A model generated the notes under the pieces. The model had not been told where the DNA came from. It searched no databases and saw only the letters and a program-made list of their open reading frames with translations. 64,000 nt of DNA from Liolophura sinensis (Eukaryota > Mollusca > Polyplacophora > Chitonida > Chitonidae), in the NCBI RefSeq assembly GCF_032854445.1, contig NC_088300.1, positions 48,787,682 to 48,851,681 of the forward strand, read 5' to 3'. Positions 15,597 to 27,600 of the stretch are shown here, in pieces. Every line of letters starts with the position of its first letter. Position 1 is the stretch's first letter. The position numbers and the translations under genes were made by a program.

Positions 15597-18500
15597 ATGT
15601 GGTACAAACTGTTCCTGTTGCTGCTGTATTTGATCGTGTTGTTTCTTCTGGCAAGGATCTTGGAGTTGTTCAGCTGGTATGAGAATGGACTTCTCACAGA
15701 GAAACTGTTTGACCCCATGACCCTTTCTGTGGGCAAACTCAAGGCACTGCTTGACTCACGGGGTGTCAGCTATGAGGCAGTGGTGGAGAGGAAAGAGTTA
15801 GAAGAACTGGTGGATGCCACAGGTAATGTGTATGCTAATAGTACCTGAAATTAAAAGCCCAGCATACTCTGATTGTTATAAGTTATGCATTATTACTTCT
15901 TTCAATGACATTTAGAAGTTGGGTTGGATAACATAACAAATGTATGCATCACAACTTCTATTTATTCAGTGAGCAGCCTTTCGGTATAGGTACTAATACC
16001 GCCATCAAGCATAATTATGTATTATTATTTTCAATGGCTTCCTCTCCAGCCGTATGTGGGAAGGTCTGACAGCAACCTGCGGATGGTCGTGGGTTTCCCC
16101 CGGGCTGTGCCCATTTTCCACCCATCATAATGCTGGTCGCCGTCATATAAGTGAAATATTCTTGAGTATGACGTAAAACACCAATCAAATAAATAAATAA
16201 ATAAATAAATATTAGTTTCAAGTCATTATGATGGACAGAGTGGTGTATTTAAAATGTATCATGTATGGTGTAAATTGTAACAAATTCTCAATAGATGTGA
16301 TCACCCATATCTTGCATCGAGGTCCGTCATTAAGCGAATGTTAAAAGATAAGTAGTTCGACTGATTTACAGAGCTGCTTGTGGCTGGTAAAAAGATTTAG
16401 ACCATATTTGAGATCTGAATATACACTTAGCACAGATAAATTTTCATGTACTGTAAGTTAATACGTCAACCAAATCTGTTGGTTAAGGTGAAGATGACGA
16501 AGAAGAGATAATACTAGTATTTGTGAATTTTTCTGTGTCCATGCACACAGGTACTGTGACAGAAGATGATTTGGAGGCCATAGACATGGAAGAAAATGTG
16601 TCTGTCACCAACTTCACGAATGGCAATCACTTCTATGAGGAGGTGGAGGATAAGAAAGACAGTGTTTGGCTGGTTCAAGTTCAACTCAACTCCTTCATGC
16701 CTTCGGCACTAAGCAGCGCTCACTGGAAAACAGTGCGAAAAAAAATGTCCATTTTTGGAATTCGAGCTGGACTGTTTGATTGTTCCCATGATTGGAGGTA
16801 CCTGTAAATAGGGTTTACAGAGTTATTTAATTATTTTGATTGGTGTTTAACATATGATGGCAGTCATATAATTGAAGGTGGAAATGCAAGTGCACTGAGT
16901 AATCCATCAAGTACCAGGTATCTGACAAATGTCCTGGCTTAAAGCCACAGCCGAGACAGCAAGAGGTGTATTGGAGCATGCTACCTTATTAGCCATGGGT
17001 ATCATGGGTGAAGTGATAGCTAATTCCTTGAAATTTTGAAGCCTTATTATTTATTAGAGCTGAAGAGCGGAAGTGAAGATGTATAGCTTTGAATGCCAGT
17101 GCAAGTGTATCAAGGCAGATTCAGAATCAGAATTTGTAAATCTTCAACCTTTTCAACCTCTAAGGCACTTATTTCAGTGGAATTTATGCATGCAGTTATT
17201 TTGACAATTACACCAAAATGTTTTTTTGTGTCATTAAAGATGCAAACTTTATTAAACTGTGCAGATCATTTCTCTACACGCCTTTGTTCTATCAGAATGT
17301 TTCAAGATTTTGGTCATAGTGGTGCTTCAACTGTTGAAGAATTAGGCTACATGTTTCAAGAGTATATTCTGCAAGATTGGTATGTATACTATTATACAGA
17401 GAATGAATGGTCTCTTTTCAGACACATTGTTGCACTGTTACTGAAAAACTTGGTATAAAACAGTAGTATTGTTTGTGCAAGTACATTGTATTTGTATGGT
17501 TTCAGCTTTTGTGACAGGAAGGGGTGGACAAGTCCACGACTGGTACTGGCACACCCGGCAGACTTTCAGAACAAAGCCAATGTGATACTGAATACCTACT
17601 CTGGACCTTCCAAGCCCTACCATGTTCATAACTGGGTGAAAAAGAAACTCAATGAACAGATACAGCGGGTGAAGAATTACACAGAAGTATCTGACAAATG
17701 GCTCAATGATGAATACCCAGGCTCAGGGATTCGCCTAATGGTTTTAACGCAGCTTTCAACACTACCTATGTTTTTCACAGCCCTTAGTGTCAAGTTCCCT
17801 GGGCGGGTTAGATTTGGGACTGTAGACACCAATAGTAAAGAAGGCAAAAATATCCTGAAAAAGCTGAAGTTCAGAAAGACTCCAATTCATCTTGTCATCA
17901 CCGCAGAAAAAACGCACATTTATGGGTCTCGTCCTGGCGAAGCTTTGACTTTCCGACACATGGAACGTTTTCTGAAATCGCTCTATCCAGAGGTGAATGA
18001 TTTGTTTCTTTTAAGTTTGTTCCTTTGTAACCTGCTAAGTTGCCTGGAACTTGTGCTGTCTCATGGAGGCTTTGTACGGCGGATTTTAAACGTTCTGTGG
18101 TGCTTTCTTAAGTATAATATGATAGTAATAATCTTATGGCTGCCTCTTCTGGGACTGTTTCAACTGCCCTTTATGGCACCTGTGGTTCACCTGGGTTTGA
18201 AATCAATCCGGGTCGTTAACAACACCTACATAGCTAGCCTGATCAGAAAGGACTACTTTCTTTACAGCATGAAGTGGACTCTCCTCATGGCTACGTCTAT
18301 AGCTTATTCTTTTATTGTTGGGTTTGTCGAGTATAAGAAATCTAGTGGCTCTGAAGAAGAAGGTAACGAAGATCACAGTGAGTGGGACTTTTCTAACTTT
18401 CGCACGCTTAGCCACCTGTTCACACCACTGTCCCGACGGCCCCTCGGCTTTGGGATGTACATGTATGTAGGAATGGAGGAGACGGGGGGAATAATCCCGG

Positions 18501-18943
18501 CCACAGCCCTCTGGCCGTCTAACGTCAGCACCTCATACATAAGCCAGCTACCAACATGGGTTTATCGTAGTGTCAAAGGAGAAAGGGCTCATATGGGCAG
18601 CAGTAATCAGACCACATCGGTGGGAGAAGAGACAGGGTCTACGAGCGAGACCAGCCCTGAGGTGTCACCACGGGAGGAAGGCAGGATTGAAGGCGAGACC
18701 ATCATGGCAAGCCACGCCCACAAGCAGCCAATACAACCCAGCAAGTTCAGCTGCCACCAGTGTGCCATTTGCCTGGACATGTATGAGATGGGGGTGCTCT
18801 TGTGTGGTTTACCCTGTGGACATGTGTTCCATAAACCCTGTATAATGACCTGGCTATCCAGTGATAACCACATCTGTCCTCTATGTCGTTGGCCCGCGTA
18901 CAAGCCAAAGATGTGCCAGATGCACTTACATAGAGAATGAAGT
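15597..18943 (+). CDS. RNF103: E3 ubiquitin-protein ligase RNF103 (KF-1), three exons
   Basis: Exons are 15597-15822, 16551-16797 and 17506-18943 (stop included), with GT-AG introns in phases 1 and 2, giving 635 residues (human about 685). The start MWYKLFLLLLYLIVLFLLAR matches the vertebrate N terminus. TM1 is at about 4-24, followed by a lumenal region holding TNFTNGNHFYEEVEDKKD and the RKGW segment. More hydrophobic segments lie at about 322-343, 360-380 and 412-433. The C terminus has a RING-H2 finger with C577, C580, C595, H597, H600, C603, C615 and C618, ending in the family signature CRWPAYK. Known role of the family: an ER membrane ubiquitin ligase in ER-associated degradation, with the RING facing the cytosol. 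The linker between the last TM and the RING is shorter than in human and rich in Ser, Thr and Glu. Intron 1 carries a SINE. The gene converges with NRBF2. Confidence 0.95.
16024..16212 (+). mobile_element. SINE (family 1), 5'-truncated, in RNF103 intron 1
   Basis: It runs from GGCTTCCTCTCCAGCCGTAT through GGGAAGGTCTGACAGCAACC, ATAATGCTGGTCGCCGTCAT and GAAATATTCTTGAGTATGAC to a (AAAT)n tail. The tRNA-like head is missing. It matches the 3' two thirds of the copy at 41523-41783. Confidence 0.85.
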
Positions 18944-19251
18944 CAAAACCATCTGTTTGATTGTACCTGTGGTTATATCTGTATACAGTTTGCTGCTTAA
19001 AGATCAAGTCAAAATATAATTATTGAAATTCAGGATTTTAAGTTAAACTCCCTTTGTGGTTCAGAGCTGTGTTTTTTTGTGAATTGGCATTTTTCCAAAA
19101 AAAAAACTACACCTGTGTGTTAGTATAAGTATGCACGATAGGGTAGGGTGTCTTTCTTTGTTTGGAGTCACAGGTATGCTGTGTATGGTGCCTATCTCCT
19201 TGAACTAGTCAGTGGTGTCATTTGAACAGTTACGAAGTTGATTAGAAATTT
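18944..19251 (+). other. RNF103 3' UTR, proximal part
   Basis: Directly follows the stop codon. It is AT-rich with no gene or repeat until the 64-bp array begins at 19252. The most likely first cleavage signals are the overlapping AATAAA motifs at 19899-19908. Confidence 0.55.
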
Positions 19252-19610
19252 TGAAGATCAAATAACCTGTCAAGTTTTCTCTAGGTTATATAATTGCTAA
19301 GTTGGGTAGAAATTATGAAGATCAAATAATCTGTCAAGTTTTCTCTAGGTTATATAATTGCTAAGTTGGGTAGAAATTATGAAGATCAAATAACCTGTCA
19401 AGTTTTCTCTAGGTTATATAATTGCTAAGTTGGGTAGAAATTATGAAGATCCAATAACCTGTCAAGTTTTCTCTAGGTTATATAATTGCTAAGTTGGGTA
19501 GAAATTATGAAGATCCAATAACCTGTCAAGTTTTCTCTAGGTTATATAATTGCTAAGTTGGGTAGAAATTATGAAGATCAAATAACCTGTCAAGTTTTTT
19601 TTCCAGGTTT
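19252..19610 (+). repeat. 64-bp tandem array in the RNF103 3' UTR region
   Basis: About 5.5 copies of a 64-bp unit: GAAGATCAAATAACCTGTCA, AGTTTTCTCTAGGTTATATA, ATTGCTAAGTTGGGTAGAAA, TTAT. Copies differ only at single bases (AATAACC versus AATAATC; AAATAA versus CAATAA), so the array is young. It starts about 310 nt after the stop codon and precedes the first AATAAA, so it is probably transcribed. Confidence 0.95.
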
Positions 19611-19898
19611 TATTATTATGTATATGTTATTATTGACATTCATGTCTTTCCTGCACAACATTTCCAAGTTGACGTGTCAGGCTGAAGGAAGATAACACTG
19701 CCTCCAAAGGCTATATTAATATAAGTGGAGTTATCTCCTTTTGCAAATGCCAGATACCGTATTTGAAAAGTGCAAGAAATTGAAATATCAGGAATTTGAA
19801 AAGTCTTGTTAACCATCATTGTAAGTTTCACATTTATAAATTAGGGTGCCAAATATGAAAATTCTTGTGGACAACCTCAAACTTGGGATCAATCAATT

Positions 19899-19908
19899 AA
19901 TAAATAAA
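19899..19908 (+). promoter_or_regulatory. Candidate RNF103 poly(A) signals
   Basis: Two overlapping AATAAA hexamers in AATTAATAAATAAAAG, about 960 nt after the stop codon, are the first canonical signals downstream of RNF103. Further hexamers occur at about 20866 and 22366. Confidence 0.45.
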
Positions 19909-19909
19909 A

Positions 19910-22900
19910 GACTTTAAAATCTTTTAAGTCAGTGATGCTTTCTGAGATTAGAACAGAAAGTTCAAAGTAATTGAGTGTTCATGATGATAAGACCAACTAT
20001 CAGTGTAAACTTATATTATATGTATAGGAAGTATATAGCTGATGCTCTGCAGTGTGTAGCTATTACATTAATTTATTCAGGACAGAGCAAAACTTACATC
20101 TAGTATTTTGTACATTAATGCCAAATTAGACACAGAGATTGCAAAGTCACAGAAATGGAGTGGTAGTCTTTGACACTTTACAAATCCTAATCCTAAACTT
20201 TCTAAGCTTGTAAGGGTAGATCTAGTCAGGTGTTTGTGAAGGAATAACTTGTTTTAATATTGCCACTTATTTGGCTTGTTATTTGTTCATGTGACGTCTT
20301 TATTAATGAGTGTCATATTTGTTTGCAACGTAATGTGGGATAGGGTTTACGTATATAATGTTTTAACCAGTAGCTGATCTTGGTGTTCCTTTGACTTATC
20401 ACAGAGCCGAGAACATGATCAAATAATTGAATACAAATACAGTAAATTATAAATTAATCAACTAAGGGACTCTATTTATGTTTTACAAGTAGATGGTTGA
20501 ATATACGTGAATGGCTGCTATATCAATTGAAAGATAATATAAATTATAGATAGATTGTGTTCGCAATGTCATTATGCTAATAGACCTGCAAAACAGTAGC
20601 TACAATATGTTTAGTAAAATACCTCTGCTTGTACGACTGTACTCCAGACCTAGAGTGCCCCTAGACCTTTGCTTCATACTGAAACTGGCGTCCACCCAGC
20701 TTTAAATTACTTGATGGAAATGCTTTGTACTCTTGTAGGACCCATTAGAAATCTGTTCGTTGTTAACCTGAACAACCCTCCAAAATGGGCCCTACTCTAA
20801 AGTTTTATTGGTCTCTCAGTGTTAATTTTAAATTATGTAAATTCCTAGATAGAAAAAAATGAGCCAGAATAAAGAAGAAAAATACTGACGGACCACACTT
20901 TTGCTAATGTATGTTGTGTTACGCCCAAGAAAGAATTTTTTAAAGATTGCCTGAAATCTGTCAAATAAGCCAAGCATAATGGGCATTATTGTCATCAATA
21001 TATTTTTGTTTTTCTAACAAACATCATTTATCTCCGTCTGTACAATGTAAATGAAATAACCAGTTTTTGATGAAGTTAAGGCGAGTTATGTATAATATAA
21101 CTACTTTATCTACGTTTATAACCACAGATTTGTGATTAATGTATTTATATGGGTATTGTGATTTCGTTTTCAATCAGAAAACTTACAAAAACATTGCTGC
21201 CATCATTTCAATCCCTCTGTAGAGTAAAACAGTGCAGTTTTAGTGGTTCTCCTATGCTAATGTAAGTTATCCTTGTTTTATGAAATATTTCACACCCAAG
21301 GCTTAAATCCCCATATACCCTTCTCAACAAGAGGATAACTATTTTGTCCCTACAATATTTATCACATGGAAAACCAGCCTTGCATACATATGTAAAGTGG
21401 AGCCGAGAAACTCCTGCTAGCTATGGCGATTGTAGACAGTGCTGGTATAGTAGCGTGACGTCACAATAATGCGTCGTGGAATGCAGCGTCACAAAGAAAA
21501 ATGACGTCAGCCTGCGTAGCTGAATGGGGAACTCGTAAAACTCCTTCCTGCCTGTATCAAGACTGTCCAAAGCTGTGAACTTATTAATGCTTCACTTTAT
21601 TATGTCACAGTTATCTGTGTAGGTGTGCTTACAAATGTATATGAGGTACACAGTCAAAGAAGTAAACGATGCGTTCCACTGTAATTAGGACCTTCTGTAT
21701 AGCTTGTCCTCGAGTCCCCCATTACTGCTTGTCCTCGAGTCCCCCATTACTGCACAGGGTTTAAATCTAGTGTACCCCTTTTGGGCATGCAGTTCTGACA
21801 AGTATATGTCAATATTTTAACCTTTTGTCTGATCAGACAGTGGCAATCGAGAATCACGGATGATGGAGGGAGAAACAATTTTAATCACAGAGTTGTCAAT
21901 TATATGTTATTTGAAGAAAATTTTGTGAGGTTTGTGAAGTAATATATACTAAACATACATTTAATCATAATCAAAAATAATGCAAATTTATAATAATTAT
22001 GGTCTTAAAGCAGTGGTAAAATCACTGATTCACTACTATTATCTTGTACAGTGTGTTAAGTTGCAAAATGTACTAGTGGGTCTATACCAGCAGAACATGT
22101 TTGCTTGGAGGTGCTAATTATTAAACTGTTCACAGGTTGTAGATTTGGTAAATGATACCGGTTTCAGGATAATCTTTGTCTTAAAAAAACAAAAATGTTT
22201 TCATTTTCTGGTGATATTCATAGTGGAGATATGCAGGTATACATATAATAACAAAAGTACTTGCCTGTATTTAACATCAGAGTGCAAATTTTAGAAGTTT
22301 CTCCAGTATGGTGATATATCTGCCCTGTCAGCCAGCAGCATAAATTGAAAATTATCCCTAGAGAGAATAAAGTGATAGCCCTGCGCAATCTAGATTCCAG
22401 TGGTTAAGTGGTGTTCTTTTTATTATCTATTGACTGATGTTAAAAGATTTTGTTTCTGTATTTATGCAGAGTGTTTGCACAAACCTGCACATTGTATGTT
22501 AGATCAGAGGTATATTAATGTACCTGTGGTATAAATTTACTTGGTTTAAACAATATTTATTTTTCCTTAAGTGGATTGGAGAACAGGCGCAGTGCCTATT
22601 TTAACACCTCTCCTCTCCTTACTTATATGATAGCATTTCTTCACTACCTTCTAATCCTTATCAGGCGTTAACAAAAATTGTTAACTAGTTGATTGGAAAG
22701 AGGATATGCTGGGGATCCATGTATTTCTATTCAGAGTGTTAAAACAATTCTAAGATTTGAAAAAAGTTATAATGCAACACTCTTGATAAATTTTAGGAAC
22801 TTTGTTACCGATTCTGAATGGCTACACATGCACAGATGAGGCTGAATAGATATTTTGAGAAATATAATTATTTTGGCTATTCTAAACAATAGCAAAAATT

Positions 22901-24617
22901 TGATATATATATATATATGAAGTGCATCATGTAAGTTTGCCCTTCAGCTAAAGTGTTTGTTTACTGGACATCCCATCATGTGGGATGTAAGAGTGTTGAT
23001 GGGCAAGACTCAGAACATCTGGTACAAGATGCTAGTTCAATCCTGGCCAGGGAATTTCTAGATTTCCTTTCTTTCATAGTTCATAAGGCAGTGTTGAGAA
23101 TAAGCACTTGAAAAGGAGGTATAAAACGAATATTATGGTTTTAAGCAAAATGAAAAAAGTCATTAGCTGAAAAGCAAAAAGAAAAAGAAAATAACCCCTC
23201 TATTTTATGTGTACATTTTATTCATAAAGTAAGCAGGCCAGTGAAGTGCAGTGACTCTCACCAGTGCGGTGAAGCCAGAGACACACTAGGTGGATTTCTT
23301 CAAATAGATGAACTTAATAATCGCCTGTGAAATACACTGATGATATTCGCTGCGTAGGTGCCGACACACTAGGCAGATTTTTCCGTTGATCGTGGTCAGT
23401 AGGCTATGTCGTGGGCTTCCTCCTGGGCTCTGCAGGGTTTTCTCCTAGCGTACATCCACACCAACAAATAAATAATTTCACCACTGATCTATGGCACGAA
23501 GTTGGAAGCCATTTTTATGCCCAAAAAAGAAAGCTGAGAAGCATTACTTAATATGGTAGGACCCTAAACTACATTTTAAGACATAAAAACCAAATGTTTC
23601 ATGTATCCTTTAAGATGAGGCTTGTCAGTAACTTGCCAAATGTTGGTGGTTTATCCCAGGGCACACTGATTTTCTCCACCGATAAAACTGACTATTGAGC
23701 AACTGAAAAGCTCTGGAGTTAGCATTATAAGACAATCAAATATTTAAGTTTGGCATGCATTGATAAAATAACACAGAAGATATGTGGTTCTCCTTTTAAT
23801 GTTCCCTGAACATGAAATATTTTTATTAGAAGGTCCAAGATACAAAGAACACTTCAAAATAATCGTTTTCAACTTAAAATATCATTACAAATGAGTTTCA
23901 TTAGGGCGATAGAAGTTCCGCATAGGTCAAAAATAAATATTGGCATGATGATATATACTTTAATATTACTCAACATATTGCAATGTCAGTTGTAAGATTT
24001 TTATAAAATATCTCTGCTATTATTAAACATATTCAATAAAATCATGGCATTTTCTTAAGATCTTAAAAAGACTTGACATATAAGTTTTACCTTGTTTGGA
24101 ATGGTATAGCTGGATTTCAGCAAATGTTCACTCCTATGAAGGGTTGGTCAAGCACAAATCCATTCTGCAATATGCTTGAACATTCTTGTAGGTGAGTCTT
24201 GCACTTTTCTAATCTATGGATTAACCATTTGATTAGTAACATCACAAGTAATATATACCGATGAACAGTTAAACACACTTGTGTAAGTTATATGATAGAG
24301 TTTGAACTCATTTATCACTAAAGGAAACAAAAGAGTCCTGTTGTACCAAGTTACCCGTCACAAATGTCAGGCAACTAAATTTGATTGCATCTGCTACATG
24401 TACAACAAGGGCATCTTGAAAGTAGCGAGACAACTGATCAGTAAATTAACATAAGCAAAACTCGCCTAACGTTTTTGACAAGTGACATGATACAGTAAGA
24501 CTTTGTTTTAACCTTAGTAACAAATGATTTTGATCTCAAACCATCCCAATTAGCCTTCAATCTCAAAACTCCCCAATTAGCCTGAAATCATTCCAAACAA
24601 AGGAAAAGTACATAAGA
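19910..24617. other. Convergent intergenic region between RNF103 and NRBF2
   Basis: No coding exon is recognisable in 4.7 kb. The content is AT-rich DNA; a 27-bp direct duplication at about 21703-21753 (GCTTGTCCTCGAGTCCCCCA); two complete TGACGTCA palindromes at 21456-21463 and 21502-21509; an AT microsatellite at 22902-22918; a SINE relic near 23618-23742; and possible minus-strand poly(A) signals for NRBF2 (TTTATT on the plus strand at 23822-23827 and about 23217). The outer parts are presumably long 3' UTRs of the two genes. Confidence 0.5.
23618..23742 (+). mobile_element. Old SINE relic
   Basis: CAGTAACTTGCCAAATGTTG, GGTTTATCCCAGGGCACACT, TTTTCTCCACCGATAAAACT and GAAAAGCTCTGGAGTTAGCA, followed by AATCAAAT, keep the domain order of a SINE with the family 1 type 3' end. 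It is heavily mutated and headless. Confidence 0.55.
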
Positions 24618-27600
24618 CTATGGTGTTTGTGTAGAAATAGTTCCAGGCGTGACCAGTTGAGAGTCGGATTTCTCTACACTGTTGGAAAGCTCATCTTTGA
24701 CTGTGTCAAAGTCAAAATGAGGCATTTCCAAGGGAGGTAAATCTAGAGATGGAAGATTGAAGTCTTCCGTGTCCACGTTATCAAGATACAGAGCCTGGGC
24801 GTGTTCATACTGCTCTAGCCTGTGTGCCAACTGGGACTTCTCGGCTTCACAAGTTTCTAATTCCTTCAGTAACAACGATATATGTTTTCGGAGCTCTTCG
24901 TTGTGAATGCGCAACTCTTCTATTATGGTTTTTTCTTCTTTAGGAGATTTCACTGCTTCTGCTATGATTTCATCCATCGTTTTCTGTCGCGGAGAATTTT
25001 CCTTGTGCTTGTTCAGATCTTTCAGAGAAGAGTTGCCATAGTGTCGATTTGCCAAGTATTGCAGTAATGAATCTGTTTCAGCCATCGTGCGATAGGCGAG
25101 ATAATTATCAGCATCTGACAGAACCCGTTCCTCAGCCAACTGCTCCGGAGTGCTGGACGTCGCTTTCACACCATCAACATGGTCCTCCGCTCGTAAGGTC
25201 TGACTGGTCAGTGGAGAACTCTTTTCCCTGACCTCGGCTGATCTCTGATTGGCCCCTTGGAGTTGGGCCACTTCGGCACGACGCTGTCGCCCTCGGATGA
25301 AGTCCTGCTGTTTGATGTGATACTGATGCTGAAGTCGCAGAGATTCCAAGGCATGGGTGGATGCAGTGAGCTGCATGGCATCCAGGATATGCTCTGACAA
25401 AAAAATGACATTTTTCTTCAGGGCACACCAATTTTAGATGTTGTTTAACAAGCACAATAGATCTTTTTTCAATTTCTGGGAAGGGTGTTAAAGCAAAAAT
25501 TATGCTTGAAAACTTTCTTATTTGTGGAAAATGTTGACTATAAACAATTTTTCCTGCTGAAGACATATTTACATGACAGGAAAGCCTTGAAAAACAGCAA
25601 AATCATACAGACATGAAGATCTAAAAAAATAACAATTTTCATTTTCTTTTTTGATTTTATAGATTCGACTCACTCATAAAGCAAAATAAAATAGGTTTCG
25701 CCTCAGTTTGAAATAAGGTGAGATATATGCATCATGGTCTCATGCTGGCTTCCTCTCCGTATGTGGGAAGGTGTGACAGCAACCTGCAGATGGCTGTGGG
25801 TGTCCTAAGGGCTATGGCCTTTTTCCTCCTATCATAATGCTGTCGTAAGTGGAATATTCTTGCATAAACAACAATAAATTGCATGTAAATAAATCTAAAT
25901 CTAAATTTCCTCTCACCATAATGCTGGTTGCCACTGTATAAGTGAAATATTCTTGTGTATGTAAAATACCAATCAACTAAATAAATAAAATGTGTATGAT
26001 GAGTTAGTTAAGCCAGTTCAAAGTGCCATTTGACTTGTATTAAGATATGTCAGTTTTGACGTTTAATATGCTTTTGAATAACCTGTCCATGTTCGTGTTG
26101 TACACAAAGTAAACTAATAATGCAAAATAATGTGCTTGGGGGGAAAAAAAAATTCAGATTTGTTCCTTGGAACTTGCACATTTGTGGCAAACAGTCAAAT
26201 AATAATCCAGTGCCTAGTTTTATTAAGTTTATTCTTTAAAATTACACTGTACAATAACTAGTGCTGGCAGAGCAAGCAAAGATCAACTACCCATGGTAAC
26301 AACATGAGCCTAGCCAGTTCTTTTACAACCTACATCAAGGTAACATGACAAACACATTTGCAGTATTCTAGTTAACTCTAGGCTTGGCATATTCAGGTCA
26401 GCTCATGCTTCACGTTCATGTACTGGTACTGTAGAATGAAGGTATTTCAGGGGTCAATGGGACAAATCCTTTCTCTTCAATTTCCTTATCTGACTTCTTT
26501 TTGAAAAATCTTAGTGTATAGAAGTGCCAGGTTGGGTGTATTCTTCTCTTCACACTAGACAACTAGGAAAGAATCACAAAAGTTTTGGTTTTAATCATAG
26601 CCAACAATTTTAATAACCCCAGCTATACTTGTAAGGGAGCCCCTCTAACCGTGGTGATTTACAGCATATGCCAGGGCAGCGCAATGACCCAGGAGCCTCT
26701 CACCAATATGGTCAATGCGAGTTCAAGTCCAGTTCATGCTGGCTTGTGGGAAGGTCTGCCAGCAAACTGTGGATTGTCATGGGTTAGCTCAGTTTCCTCT
26801 GACCATAATGCTGGCAGTCGTCATATAAGTGAAATATTCTTGAGTATGGCGTAAAACACCAATCAAATCAAATAAATTAAATATACTTCTTGGGGAGTAC
26901 TACTGGTAAAATGGGTAGAGCAATTAGTTTAACCAGAGACTCTGAGCTAGCTTATTGAGGTTAATATTACTGGTACTTACCATATGTACATGAATTCTGA
27001 AGCTAGACTAATATCAATCCAATATGCACGAACAGTTGTCTTTATGACATTCTGACAATGTTTGTACATGTATGGTCAACAGAACAACTGACATGACTGA
27101 TGTTGAAAAATGAGTGGGTTGTTTACCTAGCTGAATTAGAACAATGAAAATAACATAACTGATATAATTATGGATGTACCTGATGCTCTTTTATGACAGT
27201 ATATGGCATCCTCAAACTTTCCCGTCTTCATAACATGGTCAGCTTTTCTGGCTTGCTGGTGAGCCTGGAGTTCAAACCATAAACAATGATCATGATGTTA
27301 CCAGTATATGTCTGTCTTGATGGTAGTTTTTTTCAGTAACATCAAGACATTTTGCCAAAACTTAAAGGTCTCCTGATGTCAGATATCTGTACATTTGTTT
27401 TCGACCATATCTTGGTTTATAATCAACATAGCCCGACAACGAAAGGCTCAAAATAATCATTACAGAACAGTGAATAGAACCTATGTGAGATATGAATTCT
27501 CAGGAGTTCCACACGGGGGCGCTCCCACATATACCAGAAATTGGGTAAAACATTCCATTCACCCAACTCACATGCGCGAAGGCTGTGAATCATCAGGGTT

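Noticed and set aside
17093-17458. 121-codon plus-strand frame between RNF103 exons 2 and 3
   Set aside because: It lies in intron 2, has no similarity to RNF103, and would disrupt the well-matched exon 2 to exon 3 join.
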